NCBI GenBank assembly: GCA_006738865.1
Contig: AP019701.1
Span: forward strand, 1,670,001-1,734,000
Length of the DNA stretch: 64,000 nucleotides
Source of the DNA: Allostella sp. ATCC 35155
Lineage (GTDB): Bacteria; Pseudomonadota; Alphaproteobacteria; ATCC43930; Allostellaceae
Direction: 5' to 3'
This document shows, piece by piece, positions 7,256 through 15,824 of this stretch. Under the pieces are notes generated by a model. The model had not been told where the DNA came from, did not search any database, and saw only the letters and a list, made by a program, of their open reading frames with translations. A program made the position numbers and the translations under genes. Within the stretch, counting starts at the first letter, position 1. Every line of letters begins with the position of its first letter.

Positions 7256-8732
7256 CGACGGCCGCCCGGATCTCCGCGACGCTGCTGCGCGCCGAGGCGA
7301 ACTCGCCCGCCAGCCGGCCGGCGCGCATGACGAGCACGCGGGCGGCATGGTTGCGCACCTCCTCGATCTCGTCCGAGATCATCAGGATCGCGACACCCGC
7401 GCGGGCGAGGTCGCGCACCACGGCATAGATGCCGTCTCGGGCACCGATGTCGACGCCGACGGTCGGGCTGTCGAGGATGAGGACGCGCGGGCGCGTCGCC
7501 ATCCACTTGGCGAGCACGACGCGCTGCTGATTGCCGCCGGACAGCGTCCGCGCCGCCTGTTCCGGCCGGGCGACCTTGATCGAGAGCCGCTCGATTCCGT
7601 CGCGCGCGGCGGCGGCTCGGCGCGCCGGCGGGACGAGGCCGAGCCGGCCGGCGAGGCGCGGCAGGATGGTCGCGAGCAGGTTGTCCGCGACCGGCTGTTC
7701 CAGCGCGAGGCCGCGGCTCAGCCGGTCCTCCGGGACATAGGCGATGCCGGCGGCGATGGCGGCACGGCAGTCGGAGGGTGCAAACGGATGTCCGCAGACG
7801 CGGATGGTGCCGGCGTCCGGCCGGTTCATGCCGAACAGCGAGAGCGCGAGTTCCGTTCGCCCGGCGCCAAGCAGGCCGGTCAGGCCCAGCACCTCGCCGG
7901 CATGGAGGCGGAACGAGACGTCGCGGTACTGGCCGGTGCGCGACAGCCCCTCGACCTCCAGCACCACCGGCCCTTCGACGGCCGGCGCGGAGGGCGGGTC
8001 GTAGCGGAAGGCCTGCCCGGTCATCAGCCGCGTCAGCTCCGCCTCGGTGAGCCCGTCGGGCGGCAGGGTCGCGACGCGGCGGCCGTCGCGCAGAACCGTG
8101 ATCCGGTCCGCCACTTCCAGCACCTCGTCGAGCCGGTGGCTGACGAAGAGGACGGCGATGCCGCGCACCGCCAGCTCGCGCATGCGGGCCAGCAGGGCGT
8201 CGACCTCCGTGCGGGTCAGCGAGGCGGTCGGCTCGTCCATCACCACCAGCCGGGCCTCCTCGGCCAGCGCGCGGCAGATGGCAACGAGCTGGCGCTCGGC
8301 AATCGCGAGCGCACCGACATCGCGATCGAGATCGAGCGCGATGCCGAGCCGGTCGCGAGCTGCGGCGGCGGCCTGCCGCATCGCGCGGCGGTCGACGCGA
8401 TGGATGCGGCCCAGATGCCGGCCGATGGCGATGTTCTCGGCCACGGACAGGTTCGGGAACAGCGAGAGGTCCTGATAGATGACCTGGATGCCGAGCCGGC
8501 GCCGCTCGGCCGGGCCGGCGGCGGTGACGTCCTGGCCGTCGATGGTGACGGCCCCGCCGGCCTCCGGGCGCTCGGCCCCCGTCAGGATCTTGATCAGGGT
8601 CGACTTGCCGCATCCGTTCTCGCCCACCAGCGCGTGGATCTCGCCCGCGCGGAGGTCGAGGTCGATCCCGTCCAGCGCACGCACGCCGCCATAGCGGCGG
8701 GCGATGCCGCGCAGTTCGACCAGGGGCTGCAT
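7248..8732 (-). CDS. Sugar ABC transporter ATP-binding protein (RbsA/MglA type)
   Basis: A 494-residue double nucleotide-binding-domain ATPase, the usual length for RbsA/XylG/LsrA. The first cassette has Walker A GENGCGKST (about residues 38-46), a degenerate signature LAIAERQLVAICRAL and Walker B VMDEPTASL. The second cassette has the altered Walker A expected in this family (GLTGLLGAGRTEL), signature LSGGNQQRVVLAKW and ILDSPTVGVD, with D-S rather than D-E. The second site is therefore probably catalytically weak, as in the family. It energises import through the two downstream permeases. ATG 8732 is 15 bases after the binding-protein stop. Confidence 0.92.
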   Translation of the reverse strand: MQPLVELRGIARRYGGVRALDGIDLDLRAGEIHALVGENGCGKSTLIKILTGAERPEAGGAVTIDGQDVTAAGPAERRRLGIQVIYQDLSLFPNLSVAENIAIGRHLGRIHRVDRRAMRQAAAAARDRLGIALDLDRDVGALAIAERQLVAICRALAEEARLVVMDEPTASLTRTEVDALLARMRELAVRGIAVLFVSHRLDEVLEVADRITVLRDGRRVATLPPDGLTEAELTRLMTGQAFRYDPPSAPAVEGPVVLEVEGLSRTGQYRDVSFRLHAGEVLGLTGLLGAGRTELALSLFGMNRPDAGTIRVCGHPFAPSDCRAAIAAGIAYVPEDRLSRGLALEQPVADNLLATILPRLAGRLGLVPPARRAAAARDGIERLSIKVARPEQAARTLSGGNQQRVVLAKWMATRPRVLILDSPTVGVDIGARDGIYAVVRDLARAGVAILMISDEIEEVRNHAARVLVMRAGRLAGEFASARSSVAEIRAAVDG

Positions 8733-8747
8733 CGGACGGGGCCGGCG

Positions 8748-9752
8748 TCAGAGGCCCTGGGCGATCAGCCCGTCGACCGTCTCCCTGTTGATCCGCATGA
8801 TCTTGTCGACGCGGATCTGGCGGCCGGCAACGTCGACCTCGGCGCGGCCGAGGCCGGGGATCTCGATCCCGTCGTCGATCTCGCGGCCGTCCAGCACCAT
8901 CCGGGCGACCGCGACCATGGCGTAGCCGGCCTCGGTCGGGTTCCAGAGGAAGCCCTCGCGGATCGTGCCGTCCATGATCAGGGGCTTGGCCTGGGAGGGC
9001 AGGACGGTGCCGACGATCGCGATGCGCCGGCCGAGGCGGCGCTGGCGCACCGCGTTGCCGGCCCCGATCGGGCCGTTGGAGCCGAAGGCGAGGATGCCGC
9101 GGACGTCGGGATGGGCGCGGATGACGTCGAGGGTCGTGCGCTGGGCGGTGTCGATCTCGTCGGCGCCGGGGAAGCGGTCGGCCGCCAGCGTCATGCGCGG
9201 ATAGTGCTTCTGCTGGTAGGCGATGGCGGCGTCGGCCCACTTGTTGTGCAGCGGCGTCGTCAGGGTGCCGACATAGACGACGTAGGAACCCGCTTCGCCC
9301 ATCTCGGCGGCGAGCTTCTTCATCTGCTCCTCGCCGAAGCGCACCGAATCGATCAACTCGACGTTCCAGGTCCGGCCTTGCTGCTCCGGGCCCTCGTGCG
9401 TGATGACGGCGATGCCGGCCGCCTGGGCGCGGCGCAGTACCGGCTCGGCCACCTTCACGTCGAGCGGCACCAGGCCGATGACGTCGACACGGCGCGCGAT
9501 CAGGTCTTCCAGCAGCTTCACCTGCTGGGCGGGATCGACGTTGGCGGGACCGATCATCGTCGCGGCGATGCCGAAGTCGGTGCCGGCCTTCTGCACCCCG
9601 CGTTCGAGTGCGTTGAACCACGGCACGCCGGCGATCTTGACGACGGTGACCATCGTCCGCCGCGGCTGGGCAGGGGCGGGAAGGGGGAGGGCCGCGGCCG
9701 CGCCGAGGGCCGCGAGCGACAGGAAACGGCGCCGGGAGACGGTTCGGCTCAT
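8748..9752 (-). CDS. Periplasmic sugar-binding protein of the ribose-class importer (Tat signal)
   Basis: A 334-residue periplasmic-binding-protein-like I sugar receptor. It begins with a twin-arginine signal (SRRRFLSLAALGAAAALPLP) ending near APAQP, so export by Tat rather than Sec is likely. The mature part has VTVVKIAGVPWFNALERGV, NVDPAQQVKLLEDLIARRV and VFGSNGP/GNAV-like hinge segments, resembling RhaS/LsrB-type rhamnose or AI-2 binding proteins; ligand not assignable. ATG 9752 is chosen because GGAGGA lies 6 bases upstream on the minus strand. The GTG at 9764 would put that ribosome-binding site inside the gene. It is the first gene of a four-gene operon. Confidence 0.88.
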   Translation of the reverse strand: MSRTVSRRRFLSLAALGAAAALPLPAPAQPRRTMVTVVKIAGVPWFNALERGVQKAGTDFGIAATMIGPANVDPAQQVKLLEDLIARRVDVIGLVPLDVKVAEPVLRRAQAAGIAVITHEGPEQQGRTWNVELIDSVRFGEEQMKKLAAEMGEAGSYVVYVGTLTTPLHNKWADAAIAYQQKHYPRMTLAADRFPGADEIDTAQRTTLDVIRAHPDVRGILAFGSNGPIGAGNAVRQRRLGRRIAIVGTVLPSQAKPLIMDGTIREGFLWNPTEAGYAMVAVARMVLDGREIDDGIEIPGLGRAEVDVAGRQIRVDKIMRINRETVDGLIAQGL

Positions 9753-9875
9753 GGGATCCTCCACAGCCGTCGCCGTTCCAGCGGCGCTTCGGCGACTTCC
9801 CCTCTAGGCCGAATGTCCGGTCGCGCTCAACAGGAAGTCGGTTTCAACAGCACGATGGGCCGGAATCCGGGCATG

Positions 9876-9907
9876 AAAAACGCCGCCACCCGGGTGGGTG
9901 GCGGCGT
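9876..9907 (-). terminator. Rho-independent terminator of cspA
   Basis: ACGCCGCCACCC at 9880-9891 and GGGTGGCGGCGT at 9896-9907 form a perfect 12-bp GC-rich stem with a 4-base loop. On the minus strand it is followed directly by TTTTT (complement of 9876-9880). It starts 16 bases after the cspA stop. This is the clearest intrinsic terminator in the window. Confidence 0.92.
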
Positions 9908-9923
9908 CATCACGGCAGCGGGT

Positions 9924-10133
9924 TCAGACCGCCTTCAGGTTCTCGGCCGAGGTCTTGCCGCGACGCGGGTCGCGCTGCTCCTCGTACGAAACCTTCTGGC
10001 CTTCGGCCAGGCCGCCCATGCCGGCACGCTCGACCGCCGAGATGTGCACGAACACGTCCGGCCCGCCGCTATCCGGCTGGATGAACCCGTAACCCTTGGT
10101 GCTGTTGAACCACTTGACCGTACCGACAGCCAT
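9924..10133 (-). CDS. cspA: Cold-shock protein, CspA family
   Basis: A 69-residue single cold-shock domain protein of canonical length. It has both nucleic-acid-binding motifs, KGYGFIQ (RNP1) and DVFVHIS (RNP2), plus the starting [10 protein letters not shown]. It binds single-stranded RNA/DNA and acts as an RNA chaperone. ATG 10133 gives the standard length; GGAG lies about 8 bases upstream. The gene is monocistronic: a strong terminator follows and the next gene on this strand is separated by it. The roughly 300 bases upstream up to the divergent aldolase gene may include a long leader, as in other csp genes, but I cannot define a promoter. Confidence 0.95.
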   Translation of the reverse strand: MAVGTVKWFNSTKGYGFIQPDSGGPDVFVHISAVERAGMGGLAEGQKVSYEEQRDPRRGKTSAENLKAV

Positions 10134-10437
10134 AACCGTAACTCCGATGACAGGCGCAACGATCGACCGCTCTGCGGCGGCGATCCCACGTCTCTGGGGT
10201 TGCGCCATCCGATCCATCGGATTTGCTGCCCGCCCGGATCACCCCGGCCGCGGCCAGTCAGAACGTAAGGCAAGTCGGCCATGCGAAGCCGAAAGCTGGA
10301 TGACGACCTATGCAACGCGCATAGTCAGCCTAGCATATCCGACTTTCTCCGCCGTCGCTCGCACTTTTTTCCGCCGCCTGCCGGGCGCGGCCCGGTTATC
10401 CTCGATCGAACCCTGCACTCCGGAGGAACCGACGGCG
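10134..10437. other. Intergenic region between cspA and the class II aldolase gene
   Basis: A 304-base divergent intergenic region. It must hold the cspA promoter and leader and the aldolase promoter. I see a Shine-Dalgarno (GGAGG) 10 bases before ATG 10438 and a small CCGGGC/GCCCGG hairpin at 10381-10395, but no convincing -35/-10 pair, conserved open frame or known RNA element. Confidence 0.4.
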
Positions 10438-11223
10438 ATGGCGCGCAAGCAGCTGCGGATCGAATCGATGCACAACCGGGTCAGCCCGGCCGAATGGGAG
10501 GCGCGGGTGGATCTCGCGGCCTGCTACCGCCTGCTCGACCTCTACGGCATGTCGGACATGGCCGCCAACCATGTCTCGATGCGGGTGCCGGACGAGGAGG
10601 GAGCCTTCCTGATCAACGCCTACGGGATGCTCTACGAGGAGATCACGGCTTCATCCCTGATCAAGGTCGACTATGACGGCAACATCCTGGCCCGGCCGTC
10701 CTACGGCGATTTCGAGTATGGGGTGAACCGCGCCGGTTTCGTGATCCATAGCGCGATCCACAAGGGGCGCCACGACGTCGCCTGCGTCATCCACACCCAT
10801 TCCTGGCCCGGCATGGCGGTGTCGTCGCTGGAGTGCGGCCTTCTGCCGATCAACCAGACGGCCATGCGCTTCGTCCATCTCGGCTATCACGAATACAAGG
10901 GCGTGGTGCTCGACCTCGCGATGCAGGACGAACTGGTGCGCGACCTCGGCACGCACAACGCCCTCATCCTGCGCAATCACGGCCTGCTGACGACCGGCAG
11001 CACCATCGCCGAAGCCTTCAACGCGATGCACCGGCTGGAGCTGTCCTGTAAGGCCCAGCTTGCCGCGCTCAATACCGGCCAGCCGCTGCGGCCGGTGCCG
11101 GCCGACGTGCTGGAGGCGACCTACAGGAACTACCAGCCCCAGACCCGCCGGCCCTACGGCGTGATGGAGTGGCCGGCGCTGCTGCGCAAGCTCGACCGGG
11201 AGATGCCCGGCTACGACAGCTGA
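10438..11223 (+). CDS. Class II aldolase/adducin family protein
   Basis: A 261-residue cytoplasmic class II aldolase/adducin fold protein. Zinc-ligand histidines are visible in VIHTHSWPGMAV and LILRNHGLLTTG, and the N-terminal region has AANHVSMRVPDEEGAFLINAYG. Family members include fuculose-phosphate aldolase, ribulose-phosphate epimerase AraD and several non-sugar decarboxylases. This longer form, ending in YQPQTRRPYGVMEWPALLRKLDRE, resembles the aldolase/adducin proteins seen in catabolic loci, not AraD itself. ATG 10438 has GGAGG about 10 bases upstream. It is convergent with the MFS gene, with only 3 bases between the stops. The substrate is unknown. Confidence 0.82.
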   Translation: MARKQLRIESMHNRVSPAEWEARVDLAACYRLLDLYGMSDMAANHVSMRVPDEEGAFLINAYGMLYEEITASSLIKVDYDGNILARPSYGDFEYGVNRAGFVIHSAIHKGRHDVACVIHTHSWPGMAVSSLECGLLPINQTAMRFVHLGYHEYKGVVLDLAMQDELVRDLGTHNALILRNHGLLTTGSTIAEAFNAMHRLELSCKAQLAALNTGQPLRPVPADVLEATYRNYQPQTRRPYGVMEWPALLRKLDREMPGYDS

Positions 11224-11226
11224 GGG

Positions 11227-12363
11227 TCAGGGCCGCCCGTGGCGCACGGCCCGGGCGGTCCACAGGGTTGCGGCCGTCAGCAGCAGCGCCATTCCGGCAT
11301 AGTAGGGGCCGATCGCGACCAGCCCGACCGTGAGGCCGGCGAGCGACGGCCCGACCGCCGCGCCCATGTCGCGCCAGGTGGCATTGCGCGACACGGCGAT
11401 CATGACCTCGCCCGTCGCCTGCTGCGCGGCGACGATCGGGGCGGTGGTGTCGACCATGGCACGGGTCACGACGACGGCGACGACGCCGGCATAGGCCGCG
11501 CCGAAGGCCACGGCGGCGAGGCCGGCGATGACCGCCCCGGAGGAGATCAGCAGCAGCCGCGTGGCGCCCCAGCGGTCGCAGAGGATGCCGCTGACTGGGG
11601 CGACCGCGACGACGACGAGGTAGCGCAGGGCCCAGGAGAGGCCGGCCGCGATCATCGCGCCCTGCGGCGAGGCGTCCTCGCCCAGCACGACGGCCATGGT
11701 CATGATGAAGCCGCCGTCGATCACCGCGCCGAAGACGAAGATGTAGACGTCGACCGGCGCCGGCCGCGTCCAGACCCGCTCCTCCGTGGCCCGGCGCGGC
11801 TCGGCCTTGGGCAGCATCAGGGCCAGGGCGAGTGCGGGCAGGGACATCAGGCCGACCAGCAGGAAGGATTCGCGCGGGCCGATGGCGACGGCCGCCCAGG
11901 CGCCGGCGGCACAGGCGAAGGCGAGCCCCGTCTGGCGCAGGCCGCGGCTGGCCCCCATGCGCGCGCCGGAGCGCCCGTCGCGGCCGTCGCCCCAGGCATA
12001 GGCCAGCGTCGTCAGGTTGAGGGCGGCGAAGGCGAGGCCCCAGGCGATGCGGGCTGCGAGCTGCAGCCACGGGCTCTCGACCAGCCCGTACATGAAGGTC
12101 GAGACGATGGCCGCCACGGCGGCGATGACGGAGAGGTTGCGCGGCCCGATCCGCACGCCCAGGCGTGCGACCTCGCCATAGAGCAGGACGCGGGCAAAGC
12201 GGTTCGCCGACAGGAGGATGCCGACCCAGAAGAGCGAGAGGCCGAAGGCCGCGCCCTCCAGCGGCAGGACGACATAGATGAGGGCGTCGCCCATCCCGGC
12301 GAAGGCGAGCACCCCGGCCGACAGCAGCGTGCTCCGCCACGCCGATTGACCGCCCGTCGCCAT
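11227..12363 (-). CDS. MFS transporter
   Basis: A 378-residue major-facilitator protein with about 11-12 hydrophobic segments (for example FAGMGDALIYVVLPLEG, GGFIMTMAVVLGEDASPQGAMIAAGLSWALRYLVVVAVAPVSGILCDRWG). The DRWGATRL loop resembles the conserved loop between helices of MFS exporters. It could export or import small solutes; the direction is not evident. It has its own promoter and an 18-bp palindrome directly upstream, so it is probably regulated separately from the Liv importer genes on the same strand. Slightly shorter than the typical 400 residues, but without an obvious gap. Confidence 0.82.
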   Translation of the reverse strand: MATGGQSAWRSTLLSAGVLAFAGMGDALIYVVLPLEGAAFGLSLFWVGILLSANRFARVLLYGEVARLGVRIGPRNLSVIAAVAAIVSTFMYGLVESPWLQLAARIAWGLAFAALNLTTLAYAWGDGRDGRSGARMGASRGLRQTGLAFACAAGAWAAVAIGPRESFLLVGLMSLPALALALMLPKAEPRRATEERVWTRPAPVDVYIFVFGAVIDGGFIMTMAVVLGEDASPQGAMIAAGLSWALRYLVVVAVAPVSGILCDRWGATRLLLISSGAVIAGLAAVAFGAAYAGVVAVVVTRAMVDTTAPIVAAQQATGEVMIAVSRNATWRDMGAAVGPSLAGLTVGLVAIGPYYAGMALLLTAATLWTARAVRHGRP

Positions 12364-12381
12364 CGCTCTGCCCCGCCCCGG

Positions 12382-12399
12382 ATTCGCCGGCCGGCGAAT
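12382..12399. promoter_or_regulatory. Perfect 18-bp palindrome, candidate operator of the MFS gene
   Basis: ATTCGCCGGCCGGCGAAT reads identically on both strands. It begins 18 bases upstream of the MFS start and overlaps the proposed -10 box, the expected position for a repressor site. No regulator gene is adjacent, so the cognate protein is unknown. Confidence 0.5.
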
Positions 12400-12425
12400 G
12401 TAGGGGCAGGGCAGTGCGTTGTCAT
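12397..12425 (-). promoter_or_regulatory. Sigma-70-type promoter of the MFS gene
   Basis: On the minus strand ATGACA (12425-12420) is followed after 17 bases by TACATT (12402-12397), matching TTGACA/TATAAT at 5 of 6 and 4 of 6 positions with ideal spacing. The -10 is 33 bases before ATG 12363. Confidence 0.5.
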
Positions 12426-12450
12426 GAAAATGTAATGAAAGCGACCGGTG

Positions 12451-13155
12451 CTATCGTCCGAGATACGACCGCAGCACCGCGGGGTTGTCGACGAGGCCGG
12501 CGGCGGGGCCGGAGAAGGCGATCTCGCCGCCCTGGAGGATATGGGCAAACTCGGCCACGGCGGCGGCGACGCCGATGTTCTGCTCGACCAGGAGGATGGT
12601 GAGGCCGCGGCGGTTGAGGGCGAGGATGGTGTCGACCATGTCGCCGACGATGGCGGGCGCGAGGCCGGCCGACGGCTCGTCCATCAGGAGGCAGCGCGGC
12701 CGGGCCATCAGCGCCCGCCCGATCGCCACCATCTGCTGCTCGCCGCCGCTGAGGCTGCCGGCGTACCGCTTCTTACGGTCCGCCAGCTTGGGGAACATCG
12801 CATAGATCTCCGCGAGGTCGGAGCGGATGCCTGGCCAGTCGCGCCGCGTGGCGGCGCCCAGTTCGAGGTTGTCGTGGACGGTCATGCCGGGCCAGACCTC
12901 ACGGCCCTGCGGCACTTGGCAGATGCCGGCGCGGACGATGGCGTCGGGCGCGAGGCCCGCGCACTCCTTGCCCTCGAAGGTGATCGACCCGGAGACCGGC
13001 TTGACCAGCCCGGTCAGGGTGTTGAGGACGGTCGTCTTGCCCGAGCCGTTGCCGCCCAGCAGCGCCACGATGCGCCCCTGCGGCACCTCGAAGGAGACGT
13101 CGCGCAGCACCTCGGTGATGCCGTAGGCGACCTTAAGATGCCGTATGGCGAGCAC
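12451..13155 (-). CDS. livF: Branched-chain amino acid-type ABC transporter ATPase LivF
   Basis: A 234-residue LivF-type ATPase of normal length. It has Walker A GGNGSGKTT, the Q-loop region CQVPQGREVWPGMTV, signature LSGGEQQMVAIGRAL and Walker B CLLMDEPSAGLAP. With LivG it powers a HAAT-family importer, which carries branched-chain amino acids but also amides, urea and aromatic acids. The best start is GTG 13155 (VLAIRHLKVAYG); this overlaps the livG stop by 23 bases. It is the last gene of the operon. Confidence 0.9.
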   Translation of the reverse strand: MLAIRHLKVAYGITEVLRDVSFEVPQGRIVALLGGNGSGKTTVLNTLTGLVKPVSGSITFEGKECAGLAPDAIVRAGICQVPQGREVWPGMTVHDNLELGAATRRDWPGIRSDLAEIYAMFPKLADRKKRYAGSLSGGEQQMVAIGRALMARPRCLLMDEPSAGLAPAIVGDMVDTILALNRRGLTILLVEQNIGVAAAVAEFAHILQGGEIAFSGPAAGLVDNPAVLRSYLGR

Positions 13156-13924
13156 GGAGTTCCTTCCCGAGATAGGCTTCGATGACGTCGGGGTCGTTGC
13201 GCACCGCGTCGGGCGTGCCGTCGGCGATGACGCGGCCGGTGCTGAGCACGGTGACCCGGTCGCAGACATCCATGACGAGGCGGATGACGTGCTCGATGAG
13301 GATCAGCGTCACGCCCTTCTCGTCGCGGATGCGCCGCAGCAGCCGGTCGAATTCGGCGAGGCGGTTGAGGCTGAGCCCGACGGCGGGCTCGTCGAGCAGC
13401 ACGACCTTGGGATCGCCGATCAGGGTGCGGGCGATCTCTATGACGCGCTGCTGGCCGAAGGAGAGGGCGGTGCCCGGCCGGTCGGCGAACTCGGCCATGC
13501 CGATGAACTCCAGCGCCTTGCGCGCCTCCGCCTCGGCCTGTTCCTCCTCCGCACGGTAGGAACCGAGATTGAACGCCGCTCCCAGCAGGCCGGTCCGCGT
13601 GCGGCGATGGAGGCCGGTCATCAGGTTCTCCAGCACCGTCATGCCGCGGAAGAGCTGCGAGGTCTGGAAGGTGCGCCCAAGTCCCTGGGCCGCGATGGCG
13701 CTCGGCTTGCGGCCGACGATCGACTTGCCGTCGAGCAGCACGTCGCCGCGATGGGGCGGATGGATGCCGCAGACGACGTTGAGCAGCGTCGTTTTGCCGG
13801 CGCCGTTCGGCCCGATCAGGCCGCGGATCTCGCCCCGGCCGACATCCAGCGTGATGCCGTCCAGGACGGTGACGCCGCCGAAGCCGACGGTGACGTCGCG
13901 CAGCGCGAGGAGGGGGCCGCTCAT
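13133..13924 (-). CDS. livG: Branched-chain amino acid-type ABC transporter ATPase LivG
   Basis: A 263-residue LivG-type ATPase: Walker A GPNGAGKTT (about residues 38-46), LGRTFQTSQLF Q-loop, signature region LSFGQQRVIEIARTL and Walker B VVLLDEPAVGLSL. The H-loop is in LILIEHVIRLVMD, and the C-terminal IADGTPDAVRNDPDVIEAYLG is the LivG hallmark. ATG 13924 overlaps livM by 4 bases. It works with livF, livH, livM and the binding protein. Confidence 0.92.
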   Translation of the reverse strand: MSGPLLALRDVTVGFGGVTVLDGITLDVGRGEIRGLIGPNGAGKTTLLNVVCGIHPPHRGDVLLDGKSIVGRKPSAIAAQGLGRTFQTSQLFRGMTVLENLMTGLHRRTRTGLLGAAFNLGSYRAEEEQAEAEARKALEFIGMAEFADRPGTALSFGQQRVIEIARTLIGDPKVVLLDEPAVGLSLNRLAEFDRLLRRIRDEKGVTLILIEHVIRLVMDVCDRVTVLSTGRVIADGTPDAVRNDPDVIEAYLGKELRARHTAS

Positions 13925-14934
13925 GGCCGCGCCGCTTCGCTTGCGGGCCGCGCGGCGGCGGCGGGGTCGGGATTGGGGGGCGGTCCGGCGCGATGCACCG
14001 GCTCGTCCCAGCCCCGCACCTTGCGGCGCAGGAAGGCCGCGATGCCGCCCGGCATGAAGAGGATGAACACGACCAGGATCGCGCCGAAGGCGATCTCCTG
14101 GACGCCCTTCACCTCGCGCAGCCCCTCGAGCAGGGCGACGACTGCGAAGGCGCCAAGGACGGAGCCACCGATCGAGGCGATGCCGCCGACGACGATCATC
14201 GCCTTGTGCAGGACCATCTGGAAGAGGTCGTAGCCCTCGGGCGAGACGTAGTTGAGCATCGCCGAGTAGAGCCCGCCGGCGATGCCGGCATAGAAGCCGG
14301 AGATGCCGAAGGCCAGCGCCTTGTAGCGCAGGAGGTCGATGCCGAGAGATTCGGCGGCGACCTCGCCGTCGCGCACCGCGACGAAGGCGCGCCCGATGCG
14401 CGAGCGCACGAGGTTCTGCGCCAGGACGACGAGGACCGTGGCCAGGATCAGGCTGAGATAGTAGAGGCCGACCGGCTTGGACACCGGCAGCGGCTCGAAG
14501 GACACGGGCGGCGTCTTGAAGCCGCCGGCGCCGAAGGTGACGCTCTCCCAGTGGAGGAAGACCCAGCGGGTGAACTCGGCGAAGGCCAGGGTCGACAATG
14601 CGAGATAGAGGCCGCTGACCCGCAATGCCGGCAGCGAGATGGCGAGCCCGACGGAGGTCGCGATCACCGCACCGAGGGGAAAGGCCATCCAGAAGGGCAG
14701 GCCGAAATGGACCTGCAGCAGCCCCGTGCCATAGGCGCCGATGCCGAACATCGCGGCATTGGCGAAGGCGAGCTGCCCCGCATAGCCGACCAGGATGTTG
14801 AGCCCGATCGAGAGCAGCACGAAGACCACGATCAGGTTGGCGACGAAAAGCTGGTAGCTGTTGACGAAGAACGGCGCGGCGGCGCCGAGCAGCAGCAGCG
14901 CCAGCAGGATGTTGCGGCGGCCGAAGAGCGCCAT
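13921..14934 (-). CDS. livM: Branched-chain amino acid-type ABC permease LivM
   Basis: A 337-residue inner-membrane permease with the LivM signatures GYAGQLAFANAAMFGIGAYGTG and LRVSGLYLALSTLAFAEFTRW, plus GRAFVAVRDGEVAAESLGID and GGIASIGGSVLGAF. The hydrophilic C-terminal tail (VHRAGPPPNPDPAAAARPAS) is proline/alanine-rich and cytoplasmic. ATG 14934 is 2 bases after the livH stop; the long frame continuing upstream is a shadow of livH. Confidence 0.92.
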   Translation of the reverse strand: MALFGRRNILLALLLLGAAAPFFVNSYQLFVANLIVVFVLLSIGLNILVGYAGQLAFANAAMFGIGAYGTGLLQVHFGLPFWMAFPLGAVIATSVGLAISLPALRVSGLYLALSTLAFAEFTRWVFLHWESVTFGAGGFKTPPVSFEPLPVSKPVGLYYLSLILATVLVVLAQNLVRSRIGRAFVAVRDGEVAAESLGIDLLRYKALAFGISGFYAGIAGGLYSAMLNYVSPEGYDLFQMVLHKAMIVVGGIASIGGSVLGAFAVVALLEGLREVKGVQEIAFGAILVVFILFMPGGIAAFLRRKVRGWDEPVHRAGPPPNPDPAAAARPASEAARP

Positions 14935-14936
14935 GG

Positions 14937-15818
14937 TCAGACCCTCCGCACCCGGCTGACGCCGAGCAGGCCGGTCGGCCGCACGATCAGCACGATCATG
15001 ATGACGACAAAGGCCGAGACCTCGATGAAGCTGGAATGGATGTAGCCGCCGGCCAGCGCCTCGATGACGCCGATGGTGAGGCCGCCCAGCACGGCGCCCG
15101 GCAGGCTGGTGAGGCCGCCCAGGACGGCCGCGGCGAAGCCCTTGATGAAGAAGGCGAAGCCCATGTCGGGATAGAGCAGCGTCAGGGGCGCCATCAGGAC
15201 GGCCGCTGCGGCGGCGATGGCCGCGCCGGTGCCGAACGACAGGGTGTAGATGCGTTCGGTGCGGATGCCGACCAGCGTCGCCGCCTTTGCGTTGTCGGCC
15301 GTCGCCTGCATCATCTTGCCGGCCCGCGTCAGCCGGAAGAAGGCGGCGAAGATCAGCATGACGACGATGGCGCCGCCCAGCACGGCGAGCTGCTGCGGGA
15401 TCACCATGATCTCGCCCAGCATCACCGGCTCCGGCGAGGTGATCGGCGGGAAGGCGAGGTAATCGGCCTTGCCGCCCCAGATCACGCGGGCGACGCCGCG
15501 CAGCACGAAGGCGATGCCGACCGTCGCCAGGACGAGGCTGATGACGTCCGCCTTCATCAGCGGACGGAAGGCGATGCGGTCGGTCGCCACGCCGAGGGCG
15601 AAGCCCGCCGCCACCGCCAGCGGCAGGGCGATCGGATAGGCGAGCCCGGCCCCGACATGCAGCGACCAGGCGACGAAACCCGAGAACATGAAGAGTTCGC
15701 CATGGGCGAAGTTGATGACGCCGGTCGCCTTGTTCACGACCACGATGCCGAGGGCGACGAGGGCGTAGAGCGCCCCCGTCGTCACTCCGCTCAGCAGCAG
15801 ATAGCTGAGCAGCAGCAA
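14937..15818 (-). CDS. livH: Branched-chain amino acid-type ABC permease LivH
   Basis: A 293-residue permease with the LivH motifs ALYALVALGIVVVNKATGVINFAHGELFM and LGGLTSLPGAVLGGLTIGVIEAL (only short pieces need match). It has about eight hydrophobic segments. The start is a TTG at 15818, 6 bases after the binding-protein stop, giving MLLLSYLLLSG. It pairs with LivM to form the channel. Confidence 0.9.
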   Translation of the reverse strand: MLLLSYLLLSGVTTGALYALVALGIVVVNKATGVINFAHGELFMFSGFVAWSLHVGAGLAYPIALPLAVAAGFALGVATDRIAFRPLMKADVISLVLATVGIAFVLRGVARVIWGGKADYLAFPPITSPEPVMLGEIMVIPQQLAVLGGAIVVMLIFAAFFRLTRAGKMMQATADNAKAATLVGIRTERIYTLSFGTGAAIAAAAAVLMAPLTLLYPDMGFAFFIKGFAAAVLGGLTSLPGAVLGGLTIGVIEALAGGYIHSSFIEVSAFVVIMIVLIVRPTGLLGVSRVRRV

Positions 15819-15824
15819 GGCCGG

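Noticed and set aside
6867-10268. A 1133-codon plus-strand open frame across the sugar importer genes
   Set aside because: It is antisense to four well-supported transporter genes, rich in R, G, D and A, and has no recognisable domain; stop codons are simply rare in this GC-rich DNA.
10381-10395. CCGGGC/GCCCGG hairpin as a terminator or riboswitch
   Set aside because: Only 6 bp in very GC-rich DNA, no T-run and no conserved aptamer features.
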